From positions 1,860,001 through 1,924,000 of the forward strand of contig OY762251.1 in the NCBI GenBank assembly GCA_963665395.2: a DNA stretch of 64,000 bases, read 5' to 3'. This document shows positions 42,975-51,516 of this stretch, piece after piece; position 1 is the first letter of the stretch; the number at the start of each line of letters is the position of its first letter. Below the pieces are notes generated by a model, which worked only from the letters and a program-made list of their open reading frames with translations, had not been told where the DNA came from and ran no database searches. The DNA comes from Bin87 sp963665395. Its GTDB lineage: Bacteria; Chloroflexota; Dehalococcoidia; Lucifugimonadales; UBA3495. Position numbers and translations under genes: made by a program.

Positions 42975-44350
42975 CGAACCGCCTCCTGTCCGATGGCGGC
43001 CACGCGTTCCAACCGCACCTGGTCGATGCGCGCCCCCGCCATATTGGTAACTGTAACGACCAAATCTCCGGCGCGTACCCAGTCGGCTGCCCGGGGCAGT
43101 TCGCCCAGTTCGTGGAGCACCAGGCCGGCGATGGTTTGGTAATCGCCCTCCGGCACGGAGATGCCGGCCTCCTGCAGACGGTCGTTGATCTCGATGATGG
43201 TCAACCCTCCCTCCATCAGGTAAGCTCCGTCATCCAGTTCGACGATGCTGCTGTCGGCCTCAGCCGAGGGCGGGTCGTCGTCCACCACCGTACCCACTAT
43301 AACGCCGACGATCTGCTTTAGCGTGACCAGGCCCGCGATGCCGCCATACTCGTTGGTGACCATCATCATGGACCGGCGTTGCGCCTGCATGGAGTCAAAA
43401 GCGTCGGATACCGGCACCGTTTCGGGTATGAAATCGACCGGCCGCAAGGTGTCGGTTATGGGATCGTCCATCCCGAGCTGGCCATGGCTCTGGGCGATGA
43501 GCACTTCCTTGTTGGAAATAACCCCCAGCACCGTTTCCTGGGAACCCTCGAACACCGGGAACCGGGTATGGCTGTTTTCAGCATACAGCGCCAGGAACTC
43601 CCGCAAGGTGGTGCCCTTCTCTATCCAGACGATTTCGGTGCGGGGCGTCATGATTTCGCTCAGCCGCCGGTTCCGGAAGTTGAACACCCGATGCAATCGC
43701 TGCGCTTCCTCCTGTTCCACCGCTCCCTGCTGGCTGGACAGGTCAATCATCATGCGGAGTTCGCCCTCGGTGAGGCCCGTTTGCCACGCGTCCGGAGACG
43801 TTCCCAGGAGCTTGTACATCAGATGCGGAACCACGGTGAACAGATAGATGAAGGGGGTGCAAACCAGCATCACCAGGGCCACCGGACGGCCGGCCAACAG
43901 GGACCAACGCTCGGAGTAGGTGGCGGCCAGGGTCTTGGGGGTGATTTCGCCGAATATGGAAATCGCCACCGTCATGATCGCTGAGGTCAGGAGGGCGGCG
44001 TAGCCGGCGTTTTGCAGCAGGTCCGCCGCCAGGGCCGTGCCGATGGCGGTGGCGAAAATGGTGAAAGCATTTTGACTGAGCAGGATGGTGGCGAAGAACT
44101 TTTCGTGCTGCGCCAGCACCCGGTTCACCACGCCGGCGGCGGCGTTGCCCTGTCCGTCCAGAAACTGGATGCGTATCTTGTTGACCGCAACCAGCGCCGC
44201 TTCAGCGCTGGTGAAGAACGCCACCCCGAGAAAACTTATGACAAGCAGCGAGAGCTGGAGGCCCAAGGGTATGGTCAACCCTCCGGTCAAATCTCCGGCC
44301 TGCAACAGAACGACCCAGCGGGATAAACCATCGGGCGCAATGTCCAACAT
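42971..44350 (-). CDS. CNNM/CBS-domain transporter (hemolysin C-like)
   Basis: A 459-residue DUF21 (CNNM) membrane domain of about four spans (residues 20-180, SAEAALVAVNKIRIQF and FGEITPKTLA typical), a CBS pair (about 210-340, MTPRTEIVWIEKGTTLREFL, and ..GVISNKEVL) and a C-terminal CorC/HlyC domain (VVDDDPPSAEAD... to the end). This domain order belongs to the CorC/CNNM family of Mg2+ or divalent-cation efflux proteins. ATG 44350 is chosen although GAGGAGG is 12 bases off; a longer frame from 44428 is basic and unlikely. It is the first gene of a coupled unit with the phosphatase and tilS. Confidence 0.9.
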   Translation of the reverse strand: MLDIAPDGLSRWVVLLQAGDLTGGLTIPLGLQLSLLVISFLGVAFFTSAEAALVAVNKIRIQFLDGQGNAAAGVVNRVLAQHEKFFATILLSQNAFTIFATAIGTALAADLLQNAGYAALLTSAIMTVAISIFGEITPKTLAATYSERWSLLAGRPVALVMLVCTPFIYLFTVVPHLMYKLLGTSPDAWQTGLTEGELRMMIDLSSQQGAVEQEEAQRLHRVFNFRNRRLSEIMTPRTEIVWIEKGTTLREFLALYAENSHTRFPVFEGSQETVLGVISNKEVLIAQSHGQLGMDDPITDTLRPVDFIPETVPVSDAFDSMQAQRRSMMMVTNEYGGIAGLVTLKQIVGVIVGTVVDDDPPSAEADSSIVELDDGAYLMEGGLTIIEINDRLQEAGISVPEGDYQTIAGLVLHELGELPRAADWVRAGDLVVTVTNMAGARIDQVRLERVAAIGQEAVR

Positions 44351-45043
44351 CAGGACGCCATACCTCCTCATGAGAACGCGGGCAGTTCGCCATCGCTGGC
44401 AAGGAAAACCCCGATTTTGATTATTCACGAAAAGGATAACATTGGCGGCAGCCTACCGTAAAGTTGGCAGCCCTACCAGGCATAGCCATTTTCAGGTGGC
44501 AGCCTTTTCAGGGGTTCGTCAGAATCAGGCTCCGTATCAAGTACGGGGTAACGTTATTTACCGGATAGAGGATTTGCGGGATTGGGTTCGTTTGGTTGGG
44601 AAGGTGTTGCGGTGGCTTTGCTCCTTTTTGATTGGCTGTCCTTCGACAGGCTCAGGATGAGCGGGTTGTTCGGATTGGAAGGCAGGATTTTCCGCCAGAG
44701 GCGGACTTTACAGCCCGCCAGAGGCGGATTTAGCAACACTTCGTTGTCAGCATACGGCCGGTTGGGTACGCAACGCGTTGACCCCTACTTTTTCGTGTAC
44801 TCAGTGCGCCGAAGGCGCACCTGCGCGCGGGCTCAGGCAATCCCGGTGGTCCAGCGGTCAATCATGGCGAGGTGGTCAGGTCTAATCAAAGCCTTGCCGA
44901 CTGCGACCGGTTGCGATTTGGAAACTGACGGGGTTGGCCGTCGAAGTGAAATCCTGCCTTTTTGGAGATTGGATGAAACAGCTGTTTTGCCTAGACGGTA
45001 TTAGGATATACGTTCTTGTAGCGGATGGTCAAGGGGGATTAGT

Positions 45044-45193
45044 CACTCACGCGTACCCACTTTCCCCAAACTGTCATTGCGAGCGCAGCGCGGCAATCTC
45101 GTCGCGGTAACGGACGTCGCTCCCGGAACGAGATCGCCATCCGCCTGTGGCGGACTTCGCTCCTCGCGATGACAAAGTGGGTACGCGTGAGGG
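45044..45193. repeat. Dispersed palindromic element, family A, copy 2
   Basis: A 150-base copy with ends CACTCACGCGTACCCACTTT and AAAGTGGGTACGCGTGAGGG, the same terminal inverted repeats as 4516-4676; the inner CTGTCATTGCGAG/CGCGATGACAAAG pair is also conserved, whereas the middle differs. The pair of copies in a 64-kb window implies many in the genome. Confidence 0.8.
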
Positions 45194-45204
45194 ATTGTCA
45201 GAAT

Positions 45205-45337
45205 GGTAGCGTTGCAATTTAGGTGGTTCAGTTTCCCAGCAGGGTATCCGAGCGCCTAAAACTGCTGCTACGCCAACGGGATTGCTACGCTACGCTCGCA
45301 ATGACAAAAACCAAACCACCCAAAACGGAACGCTACC
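45205..45337. repeat. Dispersed palindromic element, family B, copy 1
   Basis: A 133-base element with ends GGTAGCGTTGCAATTTAGG and CAAAACGGAACGCTACC, near-complementary. It is almost identical to 46858-46989. The inner segment ACGCTCGCAATGACAAA is shared with element A. Confidence 0.85.
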
Positions 45338-45482
45338 GTCAGAAGCAGGATTTGCGGGATTTGACAGATTATCAGGATTGAGGTGGTTTGATGGCAGAGG
45401 CGCATCCAATCCGGTAAATCCTTTCAATCCAGTGAATACTGCTTCTGACGACTTCCCGCCAGAAAGCGGGCAGGCGTGCGGG

Positions 45483-45642
45483 ACAGGGCTATCGCATATG
45501 AAATTGCAGTTCCGTCACTCTGGCGGGAAGCCGGCGTCCATGGGTCAAAGAGTGAACTAATCTGAAACATGGCTAACGAATTCGGCCCCTGGATTCCGGC
45601 ACGCCAAAGGCGCATCTGCGACTTGCGCCGGAATGACGAGGC
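45483..45642. repeat. Dispersed element, family C, copy 2
   Basis: Matches, in opposite orientation, the repeat at 13340-13480: a shared CAGGGCTATCGCATATGAAA end, a REP-type palindrome and a TGGATTCCGGC...GCCGGAATGACG unit. Divergence is clear, so the two are old copies. Confidence 0.65.
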
Positions 45643-45701
45643 GCTGGGGGAATGGCAGATTAACTTTGAAAAGGCCCTGGCGCTTACTTTGGGCAGTCGC
45701 C

Positions 45702-45727
45702 TTGACTGACCCGCCCCCTGCTATAAT
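45702..45727 (+). promoter_or_regulatory. Probable tsaD promoter
   Basis: A perfect TATAAT at 45722-45727, 34 bases before the tsaD start. A TTGACT at 45702-45707 is only 14 bases upstream, a short spacer, so the -10 is better supported than the -35. Confidence 0.45.
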
Positions 45728-45761
45728 TTTCACGCCATCAAATCGGGACAGGTCAATCTGT

Positions 45762-46850
45762 ATGCTTATTCTGGGTATTGAGACTTCCTGCGACGAAACC
45801 GCGGTCGGCGTGGTTGAAGACGGCCGCCTCTTGCGTTCCAACGTGATCGCTTCCCAGGCGGCGTTGCACGCCACCCACGGCGGCGTGGTGCCGGAACTGG
45901 CTTCCCGCCAGCACATCCGCGATATGCAACCCACCTTGCATCGCGCCCTTTCCGACGCCGAAATTGCCCTGGAGGACGTGGACGCCGTCGCCGTTACCCA
46001 TGGCCCCGGGCTGGCCGGCGCCCTCATCAGCGGCGTCAACACGGCCAAGGCCCTGGCCATGACGCTGAACGTGCCGCTGCTGGGCGTCAATCACCTGGAG
46101 GGGCACATCTACGCTGCCTGGCTGGCGGCCGCCGGTCCGGCGCCGGCCGAGGAGCCCGGCTTCCCCCTGGCCTGCCTGGTGGCGTCCGGCGGGCATACCG
46201 ACCTGATCCTGATGGAAGGTCACGGCGACTACCGGCTGGTGGGCCGCACCCGCGACGACGCCGCCGGGGAAGCTTTCGACAAAGCGGCGCGGGTGCTGGG
46301 CCTGGGCTTCCCCGGCGGTCCCGAGATCCAAAAAGCCGCCGAGTCCCTGGCCACGTTTGATGAGGCTGACGAACACCCCGGCCCGCGAGAGGAGCAGGCG
46401 ACATCGCCGCTGCCGCGCGCCTGGATGAGGGACACCCTGGATTTCAGCTTCAGCGGAGTGAAAACCGCTCTGCTGCATCGTGCCCAGGACGTGGGGCTGT
46501 ATCCGCCGCCGGAAACGGATGACCCCGACGCCGACCGGTTGGTCGCTCAACTGGCCCACCAGTTCCAGGAGTCCCTGGTGGACGTGCTGACCGCCAAACT
46601 CCTGGCCATGGCCGAACGCTACCGGGCCCGGGGTCTGATCCTGGGCGGCGGCGTGACGGCCAACGCTCGGCTCAGGCAGCGGGTACTGGCCGATTCTCCC
46701 CTGCCGGCAGTCATACCGCCGCCCGTGCTGTGTACCGACAACGGCGCCATGATCGCCGCCGGAGCTTTCTACCAGTACCAGCGCGGCGACACCGCCGACC
46801 TGACCCTGGACGTTGACCCGTCGCTGCCCTTCGGCCAACCCGCCCAATGA
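45762..46850 (+). CDS. tsaD: tRNA N6-threonylcarbamoyladenosine transferase
   Basis: A 362-residue ASKHA-family protein. Diagnostic blocks are LGIETSCDETAVGVV, ASRQHIRDM (metal His), THGPGLAGALISGVNTAKALA, NHLEGHIYA, VASGGHTDLI, DDAAGEAFDKAARVLGL and GGGVTANARLRQ. TsaD, with TsaB and TsaE, places the t6A modification on tRNA A37. ATG 45762 is preferred over the 43-codon longer frame since the conserved LGIETSCDET begins at once. A strong -10 is present upstream. TsaB/TsaE genes are not adjacent. Confidence 0.96.
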   Translation: MLILGIETSCDETAVGVVEDGRLLRSNVIASQAALHATHGGVVPELASRQHIRDMQPTLHRALSDAEIALEDVDAVAVTHGPGLAGALISGVNTAKALAMTLNVPLLGVNHLEGHIYAAWLAAAGPAPAEEPGFPLACLVASGGHTDLILMEGHGDYRLVGRTRDDAAGEAFDKAARVLGLGFPGGPEIQKAAESLATFDEADEHPGPREEQATSPLPRAWMRDTLDFSFSGVKTALLHRAQDVGLYPPPETDDPDADRLVAQLAHQFQESLVDVLTAKLLAMAERYRARGLILGGGVTANARLRQRVLADSPLPAVIPPPVLCTDNGAMIAAGAFYQYQRGDTADLTLDVDPSLPFGQPAQ

Positions 46851-46857
46851 CGCAGCC

Positions 46858-46989
46858 GGTAGCGTTGCAATTTAGGTGGTTCAGTTTCCCAGCAGGGTAT
46901 CCGAGCGGCTAAAACTGCTGCTACGCCAACGGGATTGCCACGCTACGCTCGCAATGACAAAGACCAAACCACCTAAAACGCAACGCTAT
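46858..46989. repeat. Dispersed palindromic element, family B, copy 2
   Basis: A 132-base copy directly after the tsaD stop, nearly identical to 45205-45337; the two copies flank tsaD in the same orientation. Its terminal inverted repeats can fold into a long stem and may act as a transcript end. Confidence 0.85.
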
Positions 46990-47048
46990 CGACGCAGCCC
47001 ATTGCCTTTACAATGCCAAGACCCGGAATTACTATTCAAACTGCTATC

Positions 47049-48617
47049 ATGTCCGAGACCACCGAATCGCCGCCGCCCGAACGGGAGGACAACCTCGGCA
47101 GCCTGGAGGCCAATCTGGCCAGCCGGCGCGCCAAGTTATCCCGCATCCGCGAACGCGGCATAGACCCCTACCCACCCCGGGTCCGGCGTGATTGCAGCGC
47201 CGCTGAAGCGGTGGCCCGTTTTGAGGAAGCCGAAGCCGCCGGCCAAACTGAAAGCGCAGCCGGTCTCCATCTGGCCGGGCGCATCGTCTCCATGCGTGTC
47301 ATGGGCCGGGCCGCCTTCCTGGACCTGCGCGACGCCTCGGGCGTGGTGCAGGCCATGCTCCGCCAGAACGTCCTCGGCGACGAATACGCCCTGCTGCAAG
47401 ACCTGGACCTGGGCGACTTCCTGGGCGTATCCGGCGATATGATGCGCACCCGCACCGGCCAGGCAACCATCGAGGTCCACTCGTTGACCGTCCTCGCCAA
47501 GGGAATGCGTCCGCTGCCCGAAAAGTGGCACGGCCTCCGCGACGTGGAAACCCGCTATCGCCAGCGTTACCTTGATCTCATCGCCAACCCGGAGGTCGCG
47601 GAGACCTTCGCGCAGCGCAGCCGCATCATCAGCGGCATCCGGCGGTTTTTTGACGGTCGGGGTTTCATTGAAGTGGACACCCCTATCCTGGTGCCCATCC
47701 CAGCCGGCGCTCACGCCCGGCCCTTCGTCACCCACCACAATGCTCTGGACGAGCAGCTTTACCTCCGCATCGCCACCGAGTTGTACCTGAAGCGTCTCAT
47801 CGTGGGCGGTCTGGACAAGGTGTACGAAATCGGCAGGGTCTTCCGCAACGAGGGCATTGACCAGGACCACAACCCTGAATTCAGCCTGCTGGAATCCTAC
47901 GAAGCCTATGCTGACTACAACGCCGTGATGGAAATGGTGGAAGCGCTGGTGTCCTCCCTGGCGCAGGACATCCACGGCACGACGCAAATCGCCATGGGCG
48001 ATCACATGATTGACTTCACGCCGCCCTGGCCGCGCCTGTCCCTGCGGGAGGAACTGCTGCGGCGCAGCGGCGTTGACATCGAGGACTACCCGGACGCCGA
48101 GTCGCTCACCCGCATAGCGTGGGATCTGGGCCTGGAACCCGGCCCCCGGGAGGCGCGGGGACGCCTCATCGACAAGATGCTCTCGGTGTACGTGGAGCCG
48201 CACCTCATCCAGCCCTCTTTTCTCATGGATTACCCCGAGGATATGTCGCCGCTGGCCAAGGGCCATCCCGACCAGCCCGGCTACGTAGAACGGTTCGAGG
48301 CCTTCGCCGCCGGCATGGAAATCGCCAACTCCTACACCGAGCTGAACGATCCTGAGGTTCAGCGCGCCCGCTTCGCCGCCCAGGAACACCAGCGCGACGC
48401 CTACGGCGACGAGGAGGCCGACCGCGCCGACGCCGACTTTCTCACTGCCCTGGAATACGGTATGCCCCCCACCGGCGGCCTGGGCATCGGCATCGACCGC
48501 CTGGTCATGCTCCTCACCGGCCAGTCCACCATCCGCGATGTGCTATTATTCCCGCAGATGCGCTCCCTCTCCAACGACGGCGGCAATGCGGCAACGCCGG
48601 ATGATGCGACGGGATGA
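47049..48617 (+). CDS. lysS: Lysyl-tRNA synthetase, class II
   Basis: A 522-residue class II LysRS: N-terminal OB-fold (AGRIVSMRVMGRAAFLDLRDASG), motif 1 around FIEVDTPIL, motif 2 VYEIGRVFRNEGIDQDHNPEFSLLE, and motif 3 GLGIGIDRLVMLLT, with the C-terminal IRDVLLFPQMR. It charges tRNA(Lys). ATG 47049 is chosen by family length; a longer frame from 47013 overlaps what could be a -10 (TACAAT). No T-box leader is visible upstream. A run of four Uma2 genes follows closely. Confidence 0.96.
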   Translation: MSETTESPPPEREDNLGSLEANLASRRAKLSRIRERGIDPYPPRVRRDCSAAEAVARFEEAEAAGQTESAAGLHLAGRIVSMRVMGRAAFLDLRDASGVVQAMLRQNVLGDEYALLQDLDLGDFLGVSGDMMRTRTGQATIEVHSLTVLAKGMRPLPEKWHGLRDVETRYRQRYLDLIANPEVAETFAQRSRIISGIRRFFDGRGFIEVDTPILVPIPAGAHARPFVTHHNALDEQLYLRIATELYLKRLIVGGLDKVYEIGRVFRNEGIDQDHNPEFSLLESYEAYADYNAVMEMVEALVSSLAQDIHGTTQIAMGDHMIDFTPPWPRLSLREELLRRSGVDIEDYPDAESLTRIAWDLGLEPGPREARGRLIDKMLSVYVEPHLIQPSFLMDYPEDMSPLAKGHPDQPGYVERFEAFAAGMEIANSYTELNDPEVQRARFAAQEHQRDAYGDEEADRADADFLTALEYGMPPTGGLGIGIDRLVMLLTGQSTIRDVLLFPQMRSLSNDGGNAATPDDATG

Positions 48618-48622
48618 TTGCC

Positions 48623-49330
48623 ATGACTACGGCCGCCACTGAAACCAAGCCGGACCCCCAGCGGTTGTCATTGCCAGCCTTTGATGAGGCCGGCCTACTG
48701 GATCTGCTGCCCATCAAACTACGGTTGCCGTCAGCGGTAATCGCCGCCGGCCCCGATGCCTGCGCCAACTGGTTCTGGGACATCTGTTCCGCCAATGATA
48801 GCTTCTACCCTTGGCAGATGGAGCTCACCGCTGATGGAGCGCTTGAACTGATGCCGCCTACCAATGAACCGTCCGACGTCCATGAGAACAGGACTTCTAG
48901 CAAGGTGTACTTCTGGGACGAAGAACAGGATTTTCCCGGCGTGCCAACCGGCCCTACTTCCGGGTATCGCTTGCCCAACGGCGCCCTTCGCGTACCCGAC
49001 GCGGCATGGACAGCGTTGGAAAATGTCCGCGCCAGACAGCCCGGCGACCCGGGTGGCCGGCCCTATTGCCCCGATTTCGTAGTGGAAATCCGCTCCGCCT
49101 CACAATCGCGTCCGTCGGGCTTGACCGAACTGCTCTCCAAAATGCGGGAATACATGGACAACGGCGCCAAGCTCGGCTGGTTCATCGACCCCCTGGAGCG
49201 CACCGTCCGCATTTACCGCGCCGGCGCCGCCGGACCGGAACTATTGGAAGACCCGGAGACGCTGGACGGCGAGGCTGTGCTGCCCGGTTTCGTCTTTGAG
49301 GTGCGGCGGCTGATTTTTGACCTGGCGTAA
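48623..49330 (+). CDS. Uma2-family (DUF820) putative endonuclease, array copy 1
   Basis: A 235-residue Uma2-like protein. The PD-(D/E)XK-type core is YCPDFVVEIRSASQS, followed by LLSKMREYMDNGAKLGWFIDPLERTVRIYR. Uma2 proteins are common in Chloroflexota and cyanobacteria; most lack known function. ATG 48623 follows the lysS stop by five bases, so it is likely in the lysS operon. Copy 1 is the most divergent N-terminally. Confidence 0.88.
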   Translation: MTTAATETKPDPQRLSLPAFDEAGLLDLLPIKLRLPSAVIAAGPDACANWFWDICSANDSFYPWQMELTADGALELMPPTNEPSDVHENRTSSKVYFWDEEQDFPGVPTGPTSGYRLPNGALRVPDAAWTALENVRARQPGDPGGRPYCPDFVVEIRSASQSRPSGLTELLSKMREYMDNGAKLGWFIDPLERTVRIYRAGAAGPELLEDPETLDGEAVLPGFVFEVRRLIFDLA

Positions 49331-49346
49331 CCCGGAGGCGACTGGC

Positions 49347-50042
49347 ATGACTACAACAGCTATCGGAGCAAAACCCCAAGCACAACCAGCCCCGCCGCCG
49401 GCTGCTTACGGCCCGATTCACCTTGATGGAATGTGGCCCATCCGGTTGCGGTTGCCCGAAGCGGTGGTAGCCGCTGGCCCGGATGCCTGTGAGGATTGGT
49501 TCTGGGACATTGCCCTGGTCAACCAGGAATGCCTTTGGGCGATGGAACTGAATGCCTACGGGGAACTGGAGCTGATGCCAACCTTTTCATATTCCGAACA
49601 GCGTGAATTCCGAACGTCTTTTGAGGTGGAGGTGTGGAACCGCAGCGTTGACAGCCCCGGCATGACAACCGGGCCAAACGCCGCCTATAGGTTGCCCAAC
49701 GAGGCGCTCCGCAGCCCGGACGCCGCCTGGACGGCCAATGAAAACATTCTCCCACCCCGGACGGAACCGCCGAAAACCTGGGGATTCTGCCCCGATTTCG
49801 TCATTGAAGTCCGTTCCGATTCGCAATCCAGCATATCCGCCCTCCTCGCCAAGATGCAGGAATACATGGACAACGGCGCCAAGCTCGGCTGGTTCATCGA
49901 CCCCCTGGAGCGCACCGTCCGCATTTACCGCGCCGGCGTCGCCGAACCCGAACTGCTGACCGACCCGGAGACGCTGGACGGCGAGGCTGTGCTGCCCGGT
50001 TTCGTCTTTGAGGTGCGGCGGCTGATTTTTGACCTGGCGTAA
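49347..50042 (+). CDS. Uma2-family putative endonuclease, array copy 2
   Basis: A 231-residue paralogue: CPDFVIEVRSDSQSSISALLAKMQEYMDNGAKLGWFIDP. The start at ATG 49347 is fixed by GGAGG six bases upstream (a longer frame begins inside copy 1). The middle is distinct from copies 3 and 4, but the last 60 codons are nearly identical to copy 1 at the DNA level, a sign of gene conversion. Confidence 0.88.
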   Translation: MTTTAIGAKPQAQPAPPPAAYGPIHLDGMWPIRLRLPEAVVAAGPDACEDWFWDIALVNQECLWAMELNAYGELELMPTFSYSEQREFRTSFEVEVWNRSVDSPGMTTGPNAAYRLPNEALRSPDAAWTANENILPPRTEPPKTWGFCPDFVIEVRSDSQSSISALLAKMQEYMDNGAKLGWFIDPLERTVRIYRAGVAEPELLTDPETLDGEAVLPGFVFEVRRLIFDLA

Positions 50043-50077
50043 CCGGACATCGGAAAGCAGGCATCGGGTGATCCAAT

Positions 50078-50773
50078 ATGACTACGACAGCGGCAAGGTC
50101 AATAACCGAGATCACTGTTCCGGGCATTGAACCGGACAGTGCGGCAGTATCGTTGCCAATCACCCTGCGGCTGCCCGACGCGGTAATCAACGCCGGCCCT
50201 GACGCCTGCGAAAGGTGGTTCGTTGAGCTGACCCTGGCCAACGAAGACGCACCATGGGTCATGGAACTGAACGCCAAAGGCGAACTGGAGTTGACCATGC
50301 CACCTTACGACCCGGCGGACGAGCAGGAAGGGGAGTGCTTTGGAGAAGTGCGCCAGTGGAACATAAGAGAGGGTCGTCCCGGCGTTGCGACACATTCCGG
50401 CGGAGCGTACCGGCTGCCCAACGGAGCGATTCGCTACCCCGATGCGGCTTGGACCCACGCCGGCAACGTGCAGCCTCGCCCGGCCGACCCGCCGCGGGCC
50501 CGGCGCTACTGCCCCGATTTCGTCGTGGAAATCCGCTCCACTTCGCAATCGCGCCCTTCCGACTTGGCCGAACTGCTCAACAAGATGCAGGAGTACATGG
50601 ACAACGGCGCCAAGCTCGGCTGGTTCATCGACCCCCTGGAGCGCACCGTTCGCATTTACCGCGCCGGCGTCGCCGAACCGGAACTATTGGAAGACCCGGA
50701 GACGCTGGACGGCGAAGACGTGCTGCCCGGCTTCGTCTTCGAGGTTAGGCGACTGGTTTTTGACCTCGTGTAG
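50078..50773 (+). CDS. Uma2-family putative endonuclease, array copy 3
   Basis: A 231-residue paralogue. The first 90 codons and the 35-base upstream spacer are nearly identical to copy 4, and the terminal 60 codons to copies 1, 2 and 4; only the middle (about residues 90-115) is variable (CFGEVRQWNIREG here). The PDFVVEIRSTSQS core is kept. Recent tandem duplication with a diversified central segment is the plain reading. Confidence 0.88.
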   Translation: MTTTAARSITEITVPGIEPDSAAVSLPITLRLPDAVINAGPDACERWFVELTLANEDAPWVMELNAKGELELTMPPYDPADEQEGECFGEVRQWNIREGRPGVATHSGGAYRLPNGAIRYPDAAWTHAGNVQPRPADPPRARRYCPDFVVEIRSTSQSRPSDLAELLNKMQEYMDNGAKLGWFIDPLERTVRIYRAGVAEPELLEDPETLDGEDVLPGFVFEVRRLVFDLV

Positions 50774-50808
50774 CCTGACATTGGAAAGCAGGCATCGGGT
50801 GATCCAAT

Positions 50809-51504
50809 ATGACTACGACAGCGGCAAGGTCAATAACCGAGCTCACTGTTCCGGGCATTGAACCGGACAGTGCGGCAGTATCGTTGCCAATCACCCTGCG
50901 GCTGCCCGACGCGGTAATCAACGCCGGCCCTGACGCCTGCGAAAGGTGGTTCGTTGAGCTGACCCTGGCCAATGAAGACGCACCATGGGTCATGGAACTG
51001 AACGCCAAAGGCGAACTGGAGCTGACCATGCCACCTTACGAACCGGCGGACGAGCAGGAAGGCGAGACTCATGGCGCGCTGTACGTCTGGAACGTTGCCA
51101 ACGGACGCCCCGGCTACGTTACTACTGCCACCGGAGCGTACCGACTGCCCAACGGAGCGATTCGTTACCCCGATGCGGCTTGGACCCACGCCGACAACGT
51201 GCAGCCTCGTCCGGCCGACCCGCCGCGGGCCCGGCGCTACTGCCCCGATTTCGTCGTGGAAATCCGCTCCACTTCGCAATCGCGCCCTTCAGGCCTGGCC
51301 GCCCTCCTCGCCAAAATGCAGGAATACATGGACAACGGCGCCAAGCTCGGCTGGTTCATCGATCCCTTGGAGCGCACCGTTCGCATTTACCGCGCCGGCG
51401 TCGCCGAACCCGAACTGCTGACCGACCCGGAGACGCTGGACGGCGAGGATGTGCTGCCCGGTTTCCTCTTCGAGGTTCGTAATCTAATATTCGACCTGGC
51501 TTAG
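50809..51504 (+). CDS. Uma2-family putative endonuclease, array copy 4
   Basis: A 231-residue copy, near identical to copy 3 except for the middle segment (THGALYVWNVANG) and scattered substitutions toward the end (FLFEVRNLIFDLA). The same ATGACTACGACAGCGGCAAG start and spacer recur. The last copy of the array, 12 bases before serS, suggesting co-transcription. Confidence 0.88.
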   Translation: MTTTAARSITELTVPGIEPDSAAVSLPITLRLPDAVINAGPDACERWFVELTLANEDAPWVMELNAKGELELTMPPYEPADEQEGETHGALYVWNVANGRPGYVTTATGAYRLPNGAIRYPDAAWTHADNVQPRPADPPRARRYCPDFVVEIRSTSQSRPSGLAALLAKMQEYMDNGAKLGWFIDPLERTVRIYRAGVAEPELLTDPETLDGEDVLPGFLFEVRNLIFDLA

Positions 51505-51516
51505 CTTCCTGAACTC

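Larger units (their letters stand above)
44351..45761. other. Repeat-rich gene-free spacer
   Basis: A stretch of about 1.4 kb without a credible gene. It holds a GTCCTTCGACAGGCTCAGGATG-type short repeat near 44640 (also common elsewhere in bacterial genomes), element A copy 2, element B copy 1 and element C copy 2. A 140-codon plus-strand frame at 44582-45004 overlaps these repeats and is rejected. The spacer ends with the probable promoter of tsaD. Confidence 0.75.

Noticed and set aside
44582..45004. Plus-strand 140-codon frame
   Set aside because: Translates dispersed non-coding repeats (such as the GACAGGCTCAGGATG unit) and resembles no protein.
46990..47048. T-box leader upstream of lysS
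   Set aside because: Only about 60 bases lie between element B and the start, without the T-box core or specifier stem.
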